Of a stretch of DNA of 41,148 nt, positions 26,493 to 34,987 are shown in pieces. The position numbers and the translations under genes are program-made. Each line of letters opens with the position of its first letter. The first letter of the stretch is position 1. The stretch is from Elusimicrobiota bacterium. Its GTDB lineage: Bacteria > Elusimicrobiota > Endomicrobiia > Endomicrobiales > JAPLKN01. Below the pieces are notes generated by a model, which saw only the letters and a list, made by a program, of their open reading frames with translations, ran no database searches and was not told the DNA's origin. The stretch is from the NCBI GenBank assembly GCA_026388075.1, contig JAPLKN010000062.1:1-41148 (forward strand), read 5' to 3'.

Positions 26493-27379
26493 GGGGTCAG
26501 GTCTTGCAATCACACATTCGCAGTTCTTGTTTTTTTAGTTTACGACTCACTGTTGCATAATGAACATTAAGCTCTTTTGCTATCTCTTTCAATTTATACC
26601 CATATTCTTTATATGCTTTGACCATACCGTTTTCTTCAACTAATAGCTTTTTTAGTGCCGGCTTCAACGGTTGCAAATGCTCTTTCGGCACTTCCTTTAG
26701 TTCTTCATTTCCGGATTTGATTCTTTCAATAAAACCGTTGCTCCCATAATATATCTGCCCAACCAACCTTTCCCAAGGTTTATCACTATATCCTTCTTTT
26801 ACGAATCCTGTGTAATCCTTTATCGCTGAAGTCCGTTTATTTGAAAACTGGGATAATACCCAATCTACAAACAAAAACGCGGGCGGTTTTTCTATCCCAA
26901 TAAAAGAACGATAACTGCTCCACTCATACTGTTCTGGGCTTTTACACATCTTTGCACGGACAGGATTCAGAACAATATACCGTGAAAGTTCCAACAGATA
27001 ATTCCCCTTTTCAACATGTATTGCCTTAAACCTTCCCTGAAATATATGTCCGCAACTCTTGTGTTTTCTATTGGAAGACTGCGTATATACTCCGTTCAAT
27101 TGCCTCATGCCTATTGAAAGATTACCCGATGGTGTTTCAATTATAAGATGATAATGATTACTCATCAAACAATACCCATGGCACACCCATTTATATCTTT
27201 CTATCACGGATCCAAGTACCCTTAAGAATTCTTGCCGGTCGGTATCACAATGAAATATCTTCATCCGGGCATTGCCTCTGGATGTAATATGATAAACTGC
27301 TCCTTCGTATGTTAATCTTAATGGCCGTACCATAGCTCAATTATACTTAAAGGATTGTCGCATTGCAAGACCTGACCCC
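26493..27379 (-). mobile_element. REP-associated tyrosine transposase element with 18-bp inverted ends
   Basis: GGGGTCAGGTCTTGCAAT at 26493-26510 is the exact reverse complement of ATTGCAAGACCTGACCCC at 27362-27379, bounding an 887-bp unit with a single transposase gene. The right end lies 8 bases after the stop of the upstream GT2/deacetylase gene; the left end sits at the 5' flank of the GT4 gene. The element therefore inserted into the short gap between two cotranscribed polysaccharide genes. No target-site duplication is visible, as expected of Y1 transposases. Confidence 0.85.
26497..27333 (-). CDS. REP-associated tyrosine transposase (RAYT, Y1_Tnp/IS200-like)
   Basis: The 278-residue protein begins MVRPLRLTYEGAVYHITSRG, the usual start for this family. 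The HUH metal motif is NHYHLIIETP, the candidate nucleophile is the tyrosine of GVYTQSSNRKHK, and FQGRFKAIHVEKGNYLLEL plus YIVLNPVRAKMCKSPEQYEWSSYRSF are the conserved C-terminal part of the domain. Residues 225-270 form a helix-turn-helix (YGYKLKEIAKELNVHYATVS). RAYTs nick single-stranded REP DNA and are domesticated IS200/605 relatives. Its TGA stop lies inside the left inverted end of the element. All motifs are intact, so it is probably functional. Confidence 0.93.
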   Translation of the reverse strand: MVRPLRLTYEGAVYHITSRGNARMKIFHCDTDRQEFLRVLGSVIERYKWVCHGYCLMSNHYHLIIETPSGNLSIGMRQLNGVYTQSSNRKHKSCGHIFQGRFKAIHVEKGNYLLELSRYIVLNPVRAKMCKSPEQYEWSSYRSFIGIEKPPAFLFVDWVLSQFSNKRTSAIKDYTGFVKEGYSDKPWERLVGQIYYGSNGFIERIKSGNEELKEVPKEHLQPLKPALKKLLVEENGMVKAYKEYGYKLKEIAKELNVHYATVSRKLKKQELRMCDCKT

Positions 27380-27386
27380 GTAACTG

Positions 27387-29213
27387 TTATTTCACGTAAC
27401 TGGTAAATCTTATTTCATAACTTTTGCTAAACACATAATGCTGTATTTTCTTCAATATCTCAAATAAATTAACTATTGCCAATTTGTCAAAATTGTCACT
27501 CATTCTGAAATTAGGATTAGCTGCATAATCGCCATAGTGCATTTTGATACTGATATTACCACCTGCATCAACGATTGTTTTGATTGTATTTTCAATGTTT
27601 TTATCATTTACACCAATGTTTTGAGGAATGTTAAGAATACCGTTGAACTCCATGGCATATATGTTACTTACTCGTTTAATATACCTGTTTAATCCGTCAT
27701 TAAGAGAAGCAAAAGAGCCGTAATGCAAACCAAGTTCTTTTGAAACTTCAATAAGGCAATTATTTTTACCAAGGCCCCAGCCGGGAGGGCGGATTCCTTT
27801 AACCTCAAATCCAGCTTGCTTAAATATCGCTAGCGCCTTTGACATTTTCTCTCTTGTTAATTCATAGTCAGTATTATCAAACTCTTTCATTTGAGTTTTG
27901 GATTTGGGATTATAATGATCATACCCATGGCAAGCAATTTCAATTTTATCACCGTAACTTTTTATTAGCTTAATCCAATCAGGAAAATCTGTTATAGACC
28001 AGTTTTTGCCTTTATTAAACATTGAAGGGACAGTAAATAAAGTAACTTTCACATCTTTTTCCAGCAATTTAATAAGGTTTTTATTGGCCCACGAACCATC
28101 TGACAGCTTTTCCCACTCTTTTTCATCTCCGCCAAGCAGGGGGCAAAAATCGTCCATACTAATAAGAACAGGAATGTAATTATTCTCCGATTGTTTTTTG
28201 GCAATTTTTTTATAATAGTTTTCATTTAATCCAAAGTATATTGTGCTTTGTTTTGTGCGGATATACTGTTTAACAATTTTTGGAAAGCATTGTATTGTTC
28301 CGATAAAAATCCCATAAGCCGATGAAAACTTGAAGTAGAAATATAGCCAAGGAAAAAGAAGGAGTGATACGAAATTTCTTTTTCTTATCAAATATCCAAT
28401 AGATATTCTGCCTTCCGGAATAAGAAATATCATAGCTGGAGCAGTTAGAATGAGAATGCCGCTGAATGATAATGCCATATAAATGAAAGAAACAATAAAT
28501 GTTTTAAGCAGCTGGCCGTTTTGTTGGAGTAATAGTATCCTTTCTTTTGATCTGCTGAACCTTTTAAACACATTTTTGAATGTTTGCGATTCAACATGCT
28601 CTAGATTAACATTCGGAACCCAAAGGTTACTATAGCCCTCTGCTTTCATCCTATTGACAAGGTCTACATCTTCCCCCTGTCTTATTTCTCTATATCCGCC
28701 GAATTTAATAAAATCCTCTCTTCTAAACGCCCAACCGCCTAATCTTGGCACCTTGTTTTCTTTTAATAATTTCCATCGGGCAATAAAATAGGTATCCCAG
28801 AATCCTTTCCATATATTATCTTTCATCGTCCAACAAATGCGCAGCCCGCCAAAACTAATTGTTTTAGGATGCTTCATAATAGCTTCAATAATTTTCCTGC
28901 AATAATTTCTGCTGTATTTTGCATCCGAATCGGTTTGAATAATGTATTCTCCGGCCGCAGCCCAAGCACCTGCATTTCTCGCACCACCCTCTCCAAGGTT
29001 TTTTGAATTTTTGACAATTACGATCGGGATATTGGATTCTTCTTTAATCTTTTCAACAACTTTAAGAGTATCGTCCTTAGAACAATCATCAACAACTATT
29101 ATCTCTTTAAGCTTAATGTCCTGAGCCAGGAAAGATTCCAGGCACTGGTGAATTGTCTTTTCAGAGTTATAGCAAGGTACAATAACGCTAATTTTATTAT
29201 CTAAATTATTCAT
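27387..29213 (-). CDS. Family 2 glycosyltransferase fused to a polysaccharide-deacetylase-like domain
   Basis: The 608-residue protein starts with a GT2 domain (residues 8-230): ISVIVPCYNSEKTI, IIVVDDCSKDDTL, QTDSDAKYS (DxD-type site) and GGYREIRQGEDVDLV. Helices at about 235-300 follow. Residues 345-600 resemble a NodB/DUF2334-type deacetylase: SMDDFCP supplies the metal aspartate, CHGYDHYNPKSKTQ the two histidines, IRPPGWGLG the substrate loop and IKMHYGDY a C-terminal histidine. The domain order is the reverse of the GH18-NodB-GT2 protein at 8-11 kb. It overlaps the upstream GT39-type gene by 8 bases. It may glycosylate and deacetylate the same glycan; specificity is unknown. Confidence 0.82.
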   Translation of the reverse strand: MNNLDNKISVIVPCYNSEKTIHQCLESFLAQDIKLKEIIVVDDCSKDDTLKVVEKIKEESNIPIVIVKNSKNLGEGGARNAGAWAAAGEYIIQTDSDAKYSRNYCRKIIEAIMKHPKTISFGGLRICWTMKDNIWKGFWDTYFIARWKLLKENKVPRLGGWAFRREDFIKFGGYREIRQGEDVDLVNRMKAEGYSNLWVPNVNLEHVESQTFKNVFKRFSRSKERILLLQQNGQLLKTFIVSFIYMALSFSGILILTAPAMIFLIPEGRISIGYLIRKRNFVSLLLFPWLYFYFKFSSAYGIFIGTIQCFPKIVKQYIRTKQSTIYFGLNENYYKKIAKKQSENNYIPVLISMDDFCPLLGGDEKEWEKLSDGSWANKNLIKLLEKDVKVTLFTVPSMFNKGKNWSITDFPDWIKLIKSYGDKIEIACHGYDHYNPKSKTQMKEFDNTDYELTREKMSKALAIFKQAGFEVKGIRPPGWGLGKNNCLIEVSKELGLHYGSFASLNDGLNRYIKRVSNIYAMEFNGILNIPQNIGVNDKNIENTIKTIVDAGGNISIKMHYGDYAANPNFRMSDNFDKLAIVNLFEILKKIQHYVFSKSYEIRFTSYVK

Positions 29214-30981
29214 GTTTTAATTTATAAATACTGCAATAACCTTCATTTGCTACCAAGTCAAAGTTTTCCGCCAAAAATGTGCCTTCGTTAAATATCCTAT
29301 GCTGTCGTTCAAGGAAATATGGTTCTCTAGAAAAAAGAACATACTTAATGTTATATTTTTCCATGCCTTCAATTATACTTTCCGGTGAATTTCCTCTTGT
29401 TATATCAGTAGTTATATAGCTAAACCCCTGAATAAATTTCTGATCAAAATAATACCCGCGGGATTCGGCCAAGGACCACAAATATTCACCTCTAGGAATA
29501 AGCTTGTTTGCAGGAATTGTTATTGGATAAGAAGTTACATCCCTTTTTAGGAACTCGGTTTTGCTTTCCTTTCCGCTGAAATAAGGAAAATTTTCTTTTC
29601 GTAATATTTCATTTATTATCGCATAAAGACTATAGACAATCATTGCAAAATAAACAGTAAGGATAAAATACCTGATTATTTTATTACCGCCTATTTTCGC
29701 GGAATGAATAACATTTCCAATAACGAAAAAAAACAATATAAAAGCCGGAAAGAAGACCCTGTCCGCATGTAAAAGGAAAAAGTCCCCAATCAGAAAATAA
29801 AGCGCTCCGGAAATTAATGCTAGAACTGCTGCTTTATTTTTTATCAATTTAATAAAGAAAGCAAAGAAGAGTATAGGCATCCCAAGAAGCACATCTTTTG
29901 GATAAGTAAAATACCCTGAACTCGCTTTTTCAAAATATGAACTGATTGAACCGCTCATTTCCGGCAATTGGCTTCTGTCTCCTAATATTTTCGCAAGAAA
30001 AGGAGATAAAGGATTGCCTGTAAAAGCATAATTCATAATTAGCCAAGGTGATAATAGCAATAAATATACCGCTGCAGATAATGGTATAAGCCGTATCAGT
30101 TCTGCGCTTATTTTACCTTCCTTCCAAATTTGAGAAACATAAAATACCGCGGGCAAAATCAAAAGGAAAGCCCCGTTATACTTTACCCCGAAAGACAAAG
30201 CGCAAAAAGCTATGGAAACATAAAACCAAATGCTATTTTTTTCATACTCCCATTTTACGAGAGCATAAAGAATTGCCGCGGTATAGAATGCTATGCCAAT
30301 ATCTATTTTAGCAATAGAAGCCATATCAAAAAATACACTTGATGTTATAATTGTCAAAACGGAAAGAAGGCCTGCGGTTCTATTAACTGTTTTCTTACCA
30401 ACTAAATAAATTAGGCCGCAAGTTAAGAAACCAATTAATAGATGTAAGTGATTTACTGCGATTTCATCTGCCAAGGCCATAACAAATGTATCGAGCATTC
30501 CCAAAAGCTGCGGATAGGTGGAAAAAGGAACTTCTCTTGTAAGGTTGTAAATGGCGTGCTTAAAAATGTAGCTTTTTGGCAAAAGAACCAGATGGCTTAA
30601 AGCATCCAGATTAGTTACCGGCCTGAAAGATAAAACAATATGAGAAATGCCGGACAAAACTATTAAAATTATAACGACCTTTTCTAGTACGGAAAATATT
30701 GGCATTTCAAACTTTTGACTGCGGGCATTGCTAAAAAACAAATATGCCGCAAGAATATTCAAGGCTGCCAATATAACCCAAAAAATGCTCGCATAAATAA
30801 GGCCTGAAATGCCAAGAAAAAATACTATAAATGCCAATATTCCAATACCAATAACAATATTAAAAATGGTTTTTTCAAACCTTGAATATACATTTATTTT
30901 GCTTAGAATAATTGAATTTAAAAAAAAGCCTAGTGAATAGCAAGCCGTAATAGTTAAAACTACTATGAAAATTCCAATCAT
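29206..30981 (-). CDS. GT39/ArnT-type membrane glycosyltransferase
   Basis: The 591-residue protein has about 12-13 membrane helices and a hydrophilic C-terminal part (about 490-591). The first large loop (residues 120-155: RPVTNLDALSHLVLLPKSY) carries the acidic residues expected of PMT_2/ArnT-like GT-C enzymes, which use polyprenyl-phosphate sugars on the outer face of the inner membrane. Other family-like segments are GVKYNGAFLLILPAVFY and SPWLIMNYAFTGNPLSPFLA. A 29-residue serine/proline loop (PEMSGSISSYFEKASSGYF) lies between helices. GGAAA precedes the ATG. It is translationally coupled to the GT2/deacetylase gene by an 8-base overlap. The sugar and acceptor are unknown. Confidence 0.8.
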   Translation of the reverse strand: MIGIFIVVLTITACYSLGFFLNSIILSKINVYSRFEKTIFNIVIGIGILAFIVFFLGISGLIYASIFWVILAALNILAAYLFFSNARSQKFEMPIFSVLEKVVIILIVLSGISHIVLSFRPVTNLDALSHLVLLPKSYIFKHAIYNLTREVPFSTYPQLLGMLDTFVMALADEIAVNHLHLLIGFLTCGLIYLVGKKTVNRTAGLLSVLTIITSSVFFDMASIAKIDIGIAFYTAAILYALVKWEYEKNSIWFYVSIAFCALSFGVKYNGAFLLILPAVFYVSQIWKEGKISAELIRLIPLSAAVYLLLLSPWLIMNYAFTGNPLSPFLAKILGDRSQLPEMSGSISSYFEKASSGYFTYPKDVLLGMPILFFAFFIKLIKNKAAVLALISGALYFLIGDFFLLHADRVFFPAFILFFFVIGNVIHSAKIGGNKIIRYFILTVYFAMIVYSLYAIINEILRKENFPYFSGKESKTEFLKRDVTSYPITIPANKLIPRGEYLWSLAESRGYYFDQKFIQGFSYITTDITRGNSPESIIEGMEKYNIKYVLFSREPYFLERQHRIFNEGTFLAENFDLVANEGYCSIYKLKHE

Positions 30982-31014
30982 TTTGTTTCCATTTGTTATG
31001 TTTTACAATATTTA

Positions 31015-31950
31015 TTAAGCTTTTTTCATTTCTAAATATATACATTCGCCTTTGCCCGGAAGCAGAGTATCCGGAATACGGAGAATTATAGACAAAATCA
31101 GGCGCGGGATTCTTTTATTTAACATAAGCGCTTTGCTTAATAACCGCGCTAGTTTTGCTTTATCATTTTTCTTATATGCATCCAGCGAAGTAAGAAAACG
31201 ATACCCCGGTGTAGCTGTCCTTATTGAAATTATATCAAACTTACAGATATTTGCCAGTTGTTTAATGGAATCTATGGAGAAATAATTGAAATGGAAAGGT
31301 ATGTGCCAGCCCGCCCAGTATTGTTTAAATATCCGAGCAGAATAACTGTTAACATTTGGGCAATTAATAAATACCTTGCCGACGGGTTTTAGAATCCTTC
31401 TGACATCATTTAGGATACTTTCAGGGTTCGGCATATGCTCAATTGTGTGGTTCATAACAATGCAATCAAAAAACTCATCAGGATAATGAGCTTGATAAAT
31501 ATCTCCACAAACAACATTAAGCTTTTTTTTGTTGGCTATTTCCGCCTGGCCGGAATTTATTTCAACACCATATACTTCACAACCTTTAGCCTTTAAATCT
31601 TCCAGCAAAATACCTTGGCCGCAACCGATATCAAGAACTTTTCCCGAAGCCTTTGCTATTATTTCCGCAAGAAATTCGCCGGTTAATTTATGATAAATAC
31701 TGCGCAATAAAAAGTTTCCCCTCATTTTAGAAGCAATACCGGTTTCCGGTTCTTTAGTTGAATAATACTTTTCATACAACAAAGTTACGGTTTTTTTGGT
31801 CGGACGAGGGTTTAGATATATATGCTCACAGTTAGTGCATTTAACAAGATTATAAATACCCGGAACACCGAACAGGTGATCAGGCAAAGTCAAAAACAGT
31901 TTCGCTGTAGAATTGTTACACAGGCAACAATTTGTATTTTCTAGTTCCAT
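31015..31950 (-). CDS. SAM-dependent methyltransferase with N-terminal zinc ribbon
   Basis: Using the ATG at 31950 (GGAA upstream), the product is 311 residues. An N-terminal zinc knuckle has CCLCNN and CTNCEHIYLNPRP. The class I methyltransferase core shows VLDIGCGQGILLEDLKAKG (motif I), YGVEINSGQAE, FDCIVMNHTIEHMPNP (motif post II), RRILKPVGKVFINCPN, and a C-terminal helical tail. Family members methylate sugars or lipids in glycan clusters, using the SAM made by metK nearby; the acceptor is unknown. The longer start at 32001 is rejected because its extra residues come from the GC-rich repeat that follows the GT4 remnant. Confidence 0.87.
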   Translation of the reverse strand: MELENTNCCLCNNSTAKLFLTLPDHLFGVPGIYNLVKCTNCEHIYLNPRPTKKTVTLLYEKYYSTKEPETGIASKMRGNFLLRSIYHKLTGEFLAEIIAKASGKVLDIGCGQGILLEDLKAKGCEVYGVEINSGQAEIANKKKLNVVCGDIYQAHYPDEFFDCIVMNHTIEHMPNPESILNDVRRILKPVGKVFINCPNVNSYSARIFKQYWAGWHIPFHFNYFSIDSIKQLANICKFDIISIRTATPGYRFLTSLDAYKKNDKAKLARLLSKALMLNKRIPRLILSIILRIPDTLLPGKGECIYLEMKKA

Positions 31951-31970
31951 GTCTTTTTCCACAAAACATT

Positions 31971-32156
31971 TCAAGAAAAATAGATTCCTCCGCCCCACCA
32001 CTGGCGGGCAGGCGCGGCGGACGGGAATGACACCCTTTTTTCAGTCCTGAGTCCAACATAGTCATTACCCTTGGCAAAACTCTCTGCCAGCTCAGCTGCA
32101 TAGCCGGAAATACCACCTCTTTTACTATAAGTTCTAACTATTATCGCAATTTTCAT
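31971..32156 (-). pseudogene. N-terminal remnant of a family 4 glycosyltransferase
   Basis: The frame opens MKIAIIVRTYSKRGGISGYA and continues AELAESFAKGND, the typical first strand and glycine loop of group 1 glycosyltransferases. After about 32 residues all homology stops, and the remaining codons run into a GC-rich repeat (TCATTCCCGTCCGCC... at 31983-32035), ending after 61 codons. About 300 residues of an ordinary GT4 enzyme are absent. The start lies 12 bases after the GT9-GT4 fusion stop, so this was once a member of the operon. Confidence 0.65.
31983..32035. repeat. GC-rich TCATTCCC-type repeat interrupting the GT4 remnant
   Basis: The minus strand reads GGGTGTCATTCCCGTCCGCC and continues with CGCC/GGCG palindromes to GGAATC. 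Its head TGTCATTCCC also begins the repeats near 25178 and 37263. It marks exactly where the GT4 homology is lost, so insertion or recombination at such a repeat probably removed the rest of the gene. Confidence 0.55.
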
Positions 32157-32168
32157 GAAAAAACCTGG

Positions 32169-34448
32169 TTAAATATTTTGGCCCTTATTTATAAATTCGG
32201 ATAATTTCCGGCTCATAGCATAATAACTATATTTTTCAATACACTTATTCCTGGCTTTTTTCCCCATGTTGATCGCCATTTCCGGATCGCTGATGACCGT
32301 TTTAATTACGCTGACTAATTCATCAATATTGCCCGCTTCATAAGTCCAGCCGCAGTCTTTAAGTATTTCAGGAATATCATTAATTTTTGAAGCAATAATC
32401 GGTTTTCCCATAGCCATAGCATCAAATAATTTTGCAGGTATCTGTCCTTTGGATGAGTAAGTATCTTTTTGCGGTATAACAACTATATCCGCAATGCTAA
32501 GAAATTCGGGTATTTTGCCAAACGGCTGCTGTTCAAGCAATATACATCTTCCACCAAGGCTCTCTTTAACAAAATCATATAGCTTTTTCTGGCTGTCTTC
32601 AACAAGATTAAACCCTACTAACATCATTAGTGCAGAACTATCATTCATTTTTTTATAAGCGTTAACCAGCTCAAAAATACCTTTATGCTCACGCGGTGTG
32701 CCTAAAAATAATATTACTTTATCTTCCGGTTTAATAGCGTATTTTTCCCTGAGCACTTTTTTTGAATAATTTTCCGGGTTAAAATATTCCGTATCTCGCG
32801 CGTGCGGAATAACTATGCCCCCGTATTTGTTCTGCAAGTAAGTATTTGACACTATTTTATTTTTTATGAACCGCGCTAACAAATCACAAATAACCAATTT
32901 AAAAATCTGAACAGAAGATTTTAAACTGTTTACAAAATTCCCTTGAATAAAGCGGTCCAGTTCAAACCCCATTTCCCAATCGTCAATATCAATAACCATT
33001 GGGACCTTTTTCCTTAAACTAACTATCATCGCAAGAAACATGCTCGGAAGCACCGGCTTGCTTATTATAACCAGGTCGCCGTTAATTATTTTTGACAAAC
33101 TAAATGCGCTTGAAAAAAAATACTGCAGCTTTGAACAGGAAAGAAATGAATATTTTACATCTCTCGGCGGTTTTTCAATCGGGGACCAGACGCTCCCGCT
33201 GAAAGCCGGGCCTACTATTTCAACTTCTGCCTCACTTTTCAAAAGTTCCGCCAACATATAAGCCCGGCCGAAACAGTTATGAGAAAAATCCGGGGTAATC
33301 ACGGTTATTTTCTTGAAAATATTTTCTCTTGTAACAGATGCTGCTTTTTCTTTATCGCTATAGCCATCTAAAACAAATTCTCCATATACTGCCCCGCCTG
33401 ATATTGAAACCGCCTTTTGGTTGATCACATTTAAAAGCTTAACGGCCTGATTATAAACCGCCCGGACCGATATTCCGGCTAGACAACGGGGATCACGGCA
33501 GGAAATACCTGAAAACTTATAGCAGGGAGCACAATCCAGGCCGCTTCGCACAACTATATTAGGCACCTGCCAGGGATAATTCTTCCAGTAAAGCGTCGGC
33601 CCGAATATACCTATTACGGGTATTTGAACAGAAGCGGCTAAATGCATTAAGCCGGAATCATTAGAAATAAAAAGATCGCATTTGTTTATATTGGCTGCCG
33701 TTTGAAGTATTGTTGTGCCGATCGCGATATTTGGAACAACTTTCATTTTTGATGCCATAGTTTTAGCCAATTCCAATTCTTCCGGGCCGCCAAATACATG
33801 AATTTCTGCATTGTATTGTTCAGCCAGTTTATCAGCAAGAAGAGCAAATTTCACAACATCCCATCTTTTAACCGATTCGCCCAAATCGGTTCCCGAACCG
33901 GGATGAAACCCAATTATTGTCCTGCCATAAACTTCTGGGAGAGCCTTATCGGTAATAACATTGCCATTTACTGCCTCCGGTAATGCTATTGAGTTGTCTG
34001 TTCCTTCAATACCGATCGCCCGCAGAAGATCCAGATTGTATTCAACTTCGTGTTTTTTTTCATTAACACGAACAATAAATCCATAAAATATGTTCCACCA
34101 ACCGTTAGCAAAGCCGGCCCTATCTTTTATTCCCGCTAAAAAACCCAGTACAGCTATTTTTAAACTTTTATCTAAAAATGAAGTTACAAACAGTTCATAC
34201 TTTTCCTTTCTAAGCGTCAACAACAGCTTCATGTAAGTAAACGGATACGCTTTGGTTTTTCCAAAGAATATTACTCTGTTAACCAAATCCAAATTCTCTA
34301 ATATTGCCTTTGCCTGCATATTGCTTACAATAACATCAATTTTTGCACCAGGAAATCTTTTTCTAAGTGTCCGCAGAACCGGGATATAAAGAATGGCATT
34401 ACCCATACCCGTAGAAGAAATACATAGTATTTTTTTATATTCTTTCAT
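32169..34448 (-). CDS. Two-domain glycosyltransferase, GT9 fused to GT4
   Basis: The 759-residue protein joins two complete transferases. Residues 1-350 are GT9 (heptosyltransferase-like): ILCISSTGMGNAILYIPVLR, IGFHPGSGTDLGESVKRWD, SNDSGLMHLAASVQIPVIGIFGP and a cysteine-rich CAPCYKF...CRDPRCL stretch. Residues 375-755 are GT4: DFSHNCFGRAYMLAELL, VMVIDIDDWEMG-like linker (VPMVIDIDDWEMGF), VILFLGTPREHKGIFELV, ADIVVIPQKDTYSSKGQIPA, LFDAMAMGKPIIAS and DIPEILKDCGWTYE. It probably adds two successive sugars. It overlaps the ligase fragment upstream by 14 bases, so translation was once coupled. No membrane helix is evident. Confidence 0.87.
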   Translation of the reverse strand: MKEYKKILCISSTGMGNAILYIPVLRTLRKRFPGAKIDVIVSNMQAKAILENLDLVNRVIFFGKTKAYPFTYMKLLLTLRKEKYELFVTSFLDKSLKIAVLGFLAGIKDRAGFANGWWNIFYGFIVRVNEKKHEVEYNLDLLRAIGIEGTDNSIALPEAVNGNVITDKALPEVYGRTIIGFHPGSGTDLGESVKRWDVVKFALLADKLAEQYNAEIHVFGGPEELELAKTMASKMKVVPNIAIGTTILQTAANINKCDLFISNDSGLMHLAASVQIPVIGIFGPTLYWKNYPWQVPNIVVRSGLDCAPCYKFSGISCRDPRCLAGISVRAVYNQAVKLLNVINQKAVSISGGAVYGEFVLDGYSDKEKAASVTRENIFKKITVITPDFSHNCFGRAYMLAELLKSEAEVEIVGPAFSGSVWSPIEKPPRDVKYSFLSCSKLQYFFSSAFSLSKIINGDLVIISKPVLPSMFLAMIVSLRKKVPMVIDIDDWEMGFELDRFIQGNFVNSLKSSVQIFKLVICDLLARFIKNKIVSNTYLQNKYGGIVIPHARDTEYFNPENYSKKVLREKYAIKPEDKVILFLGTPREHKGIFELVNAYKKMNDSSALMMLVGFNLVEDSQKKLYDFVKESLGGRCILLEQQPFGKIPEFLSIADIVVIPQKDTYSSKGQIPAKLFDAMAMGKPIIASKINDIPEILKDCGWTYEAGNIDELVSVIKTVISDPEMAINMGKKARNKCIEKYSYYAMSRKLSEFINKGQNI

Positions 34449-34935
34449 AGTATTTACCTTGATACTTATCAGATTTGTCTTCGGGGTTTAGGCCTAAAAC
34501 CATCCAAATTATTGCCAAAATTCTTATATCCATTAAAAACATATTCTCAACGAAAGCGAAAATTGCCGCAAAAGATAGAAATGCCGTAACCAGCAGAAAA
34601 TAATAATCTCCTGTTTGTATAAACATTTTTGTATTTTTGTATAAACATGAAATTAAGAATAAAACAAAGAATAATACTGCAAATATTCCGCTTTTTCCCC
34701 ATATCTCAAGAAACATGTTGTGCGGGGGCGTATCTTTCCGGGCATTAATGCTTTCGGCGTAAATATTGTATTTTTTTGCCCAAGTTTCTCCATCCAACCC
34801 GACTCCAAGAAGCCAATTGTCTTTTATAACTCCAATGCTTGCTTTCCAAATCTCTGTTCTGCCGTTTATGCTGTTAAGGTTACTACCAAAGTTTTTTGTT
34901 CTAGGATTTACAAACATCATGGTTAACATAAACAA
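34435..34935 (-). CDS. O-antigen ligase/polymerase, C-terminal fragment
   Basis: The fragment holds the large periplasmic loop and last helices of a Wzy/WaaL-family protein: FVNPRTKNFGSNLNSINGRTEIW, IGVIKDNWLLGVGLDGETW, PHNMFLEIWGKSGIFAVLFFVL. The frame stays open upstream to 35058 and there encodes a believable helix (AGIWVYNKYGFKKISRLAVS), so 34935 is not a true start. The first half is encoded at 34988-35536 in another frame. A standard ligase needs two or three more helices between the parts, so deletion with frameshift is suspected. The overlap with the GT9-GT4 gene is 14 bases. Confidence 0.7.
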   Translation of the reverse strand: MFMLTMMFVNPRTKNFGSNLNSINGRTEIWKASIGVIKDNWLLGVGLDGETWAKKYNIYAESINARKDTPPHNMFLEIWGKSGIFAVLFFVLFLISCLYKNTKMFIQTGDYYFLLVTAFLSFAAIFAFVENMFLMDIRILAIIWMVLGLNPEDKSDKYQGKYYERI

Positions 34936-34987
34936 AAATATTACGCTTAAGGAAACTGCCAGTCGCGATATTTTTTTGAAACCATAT

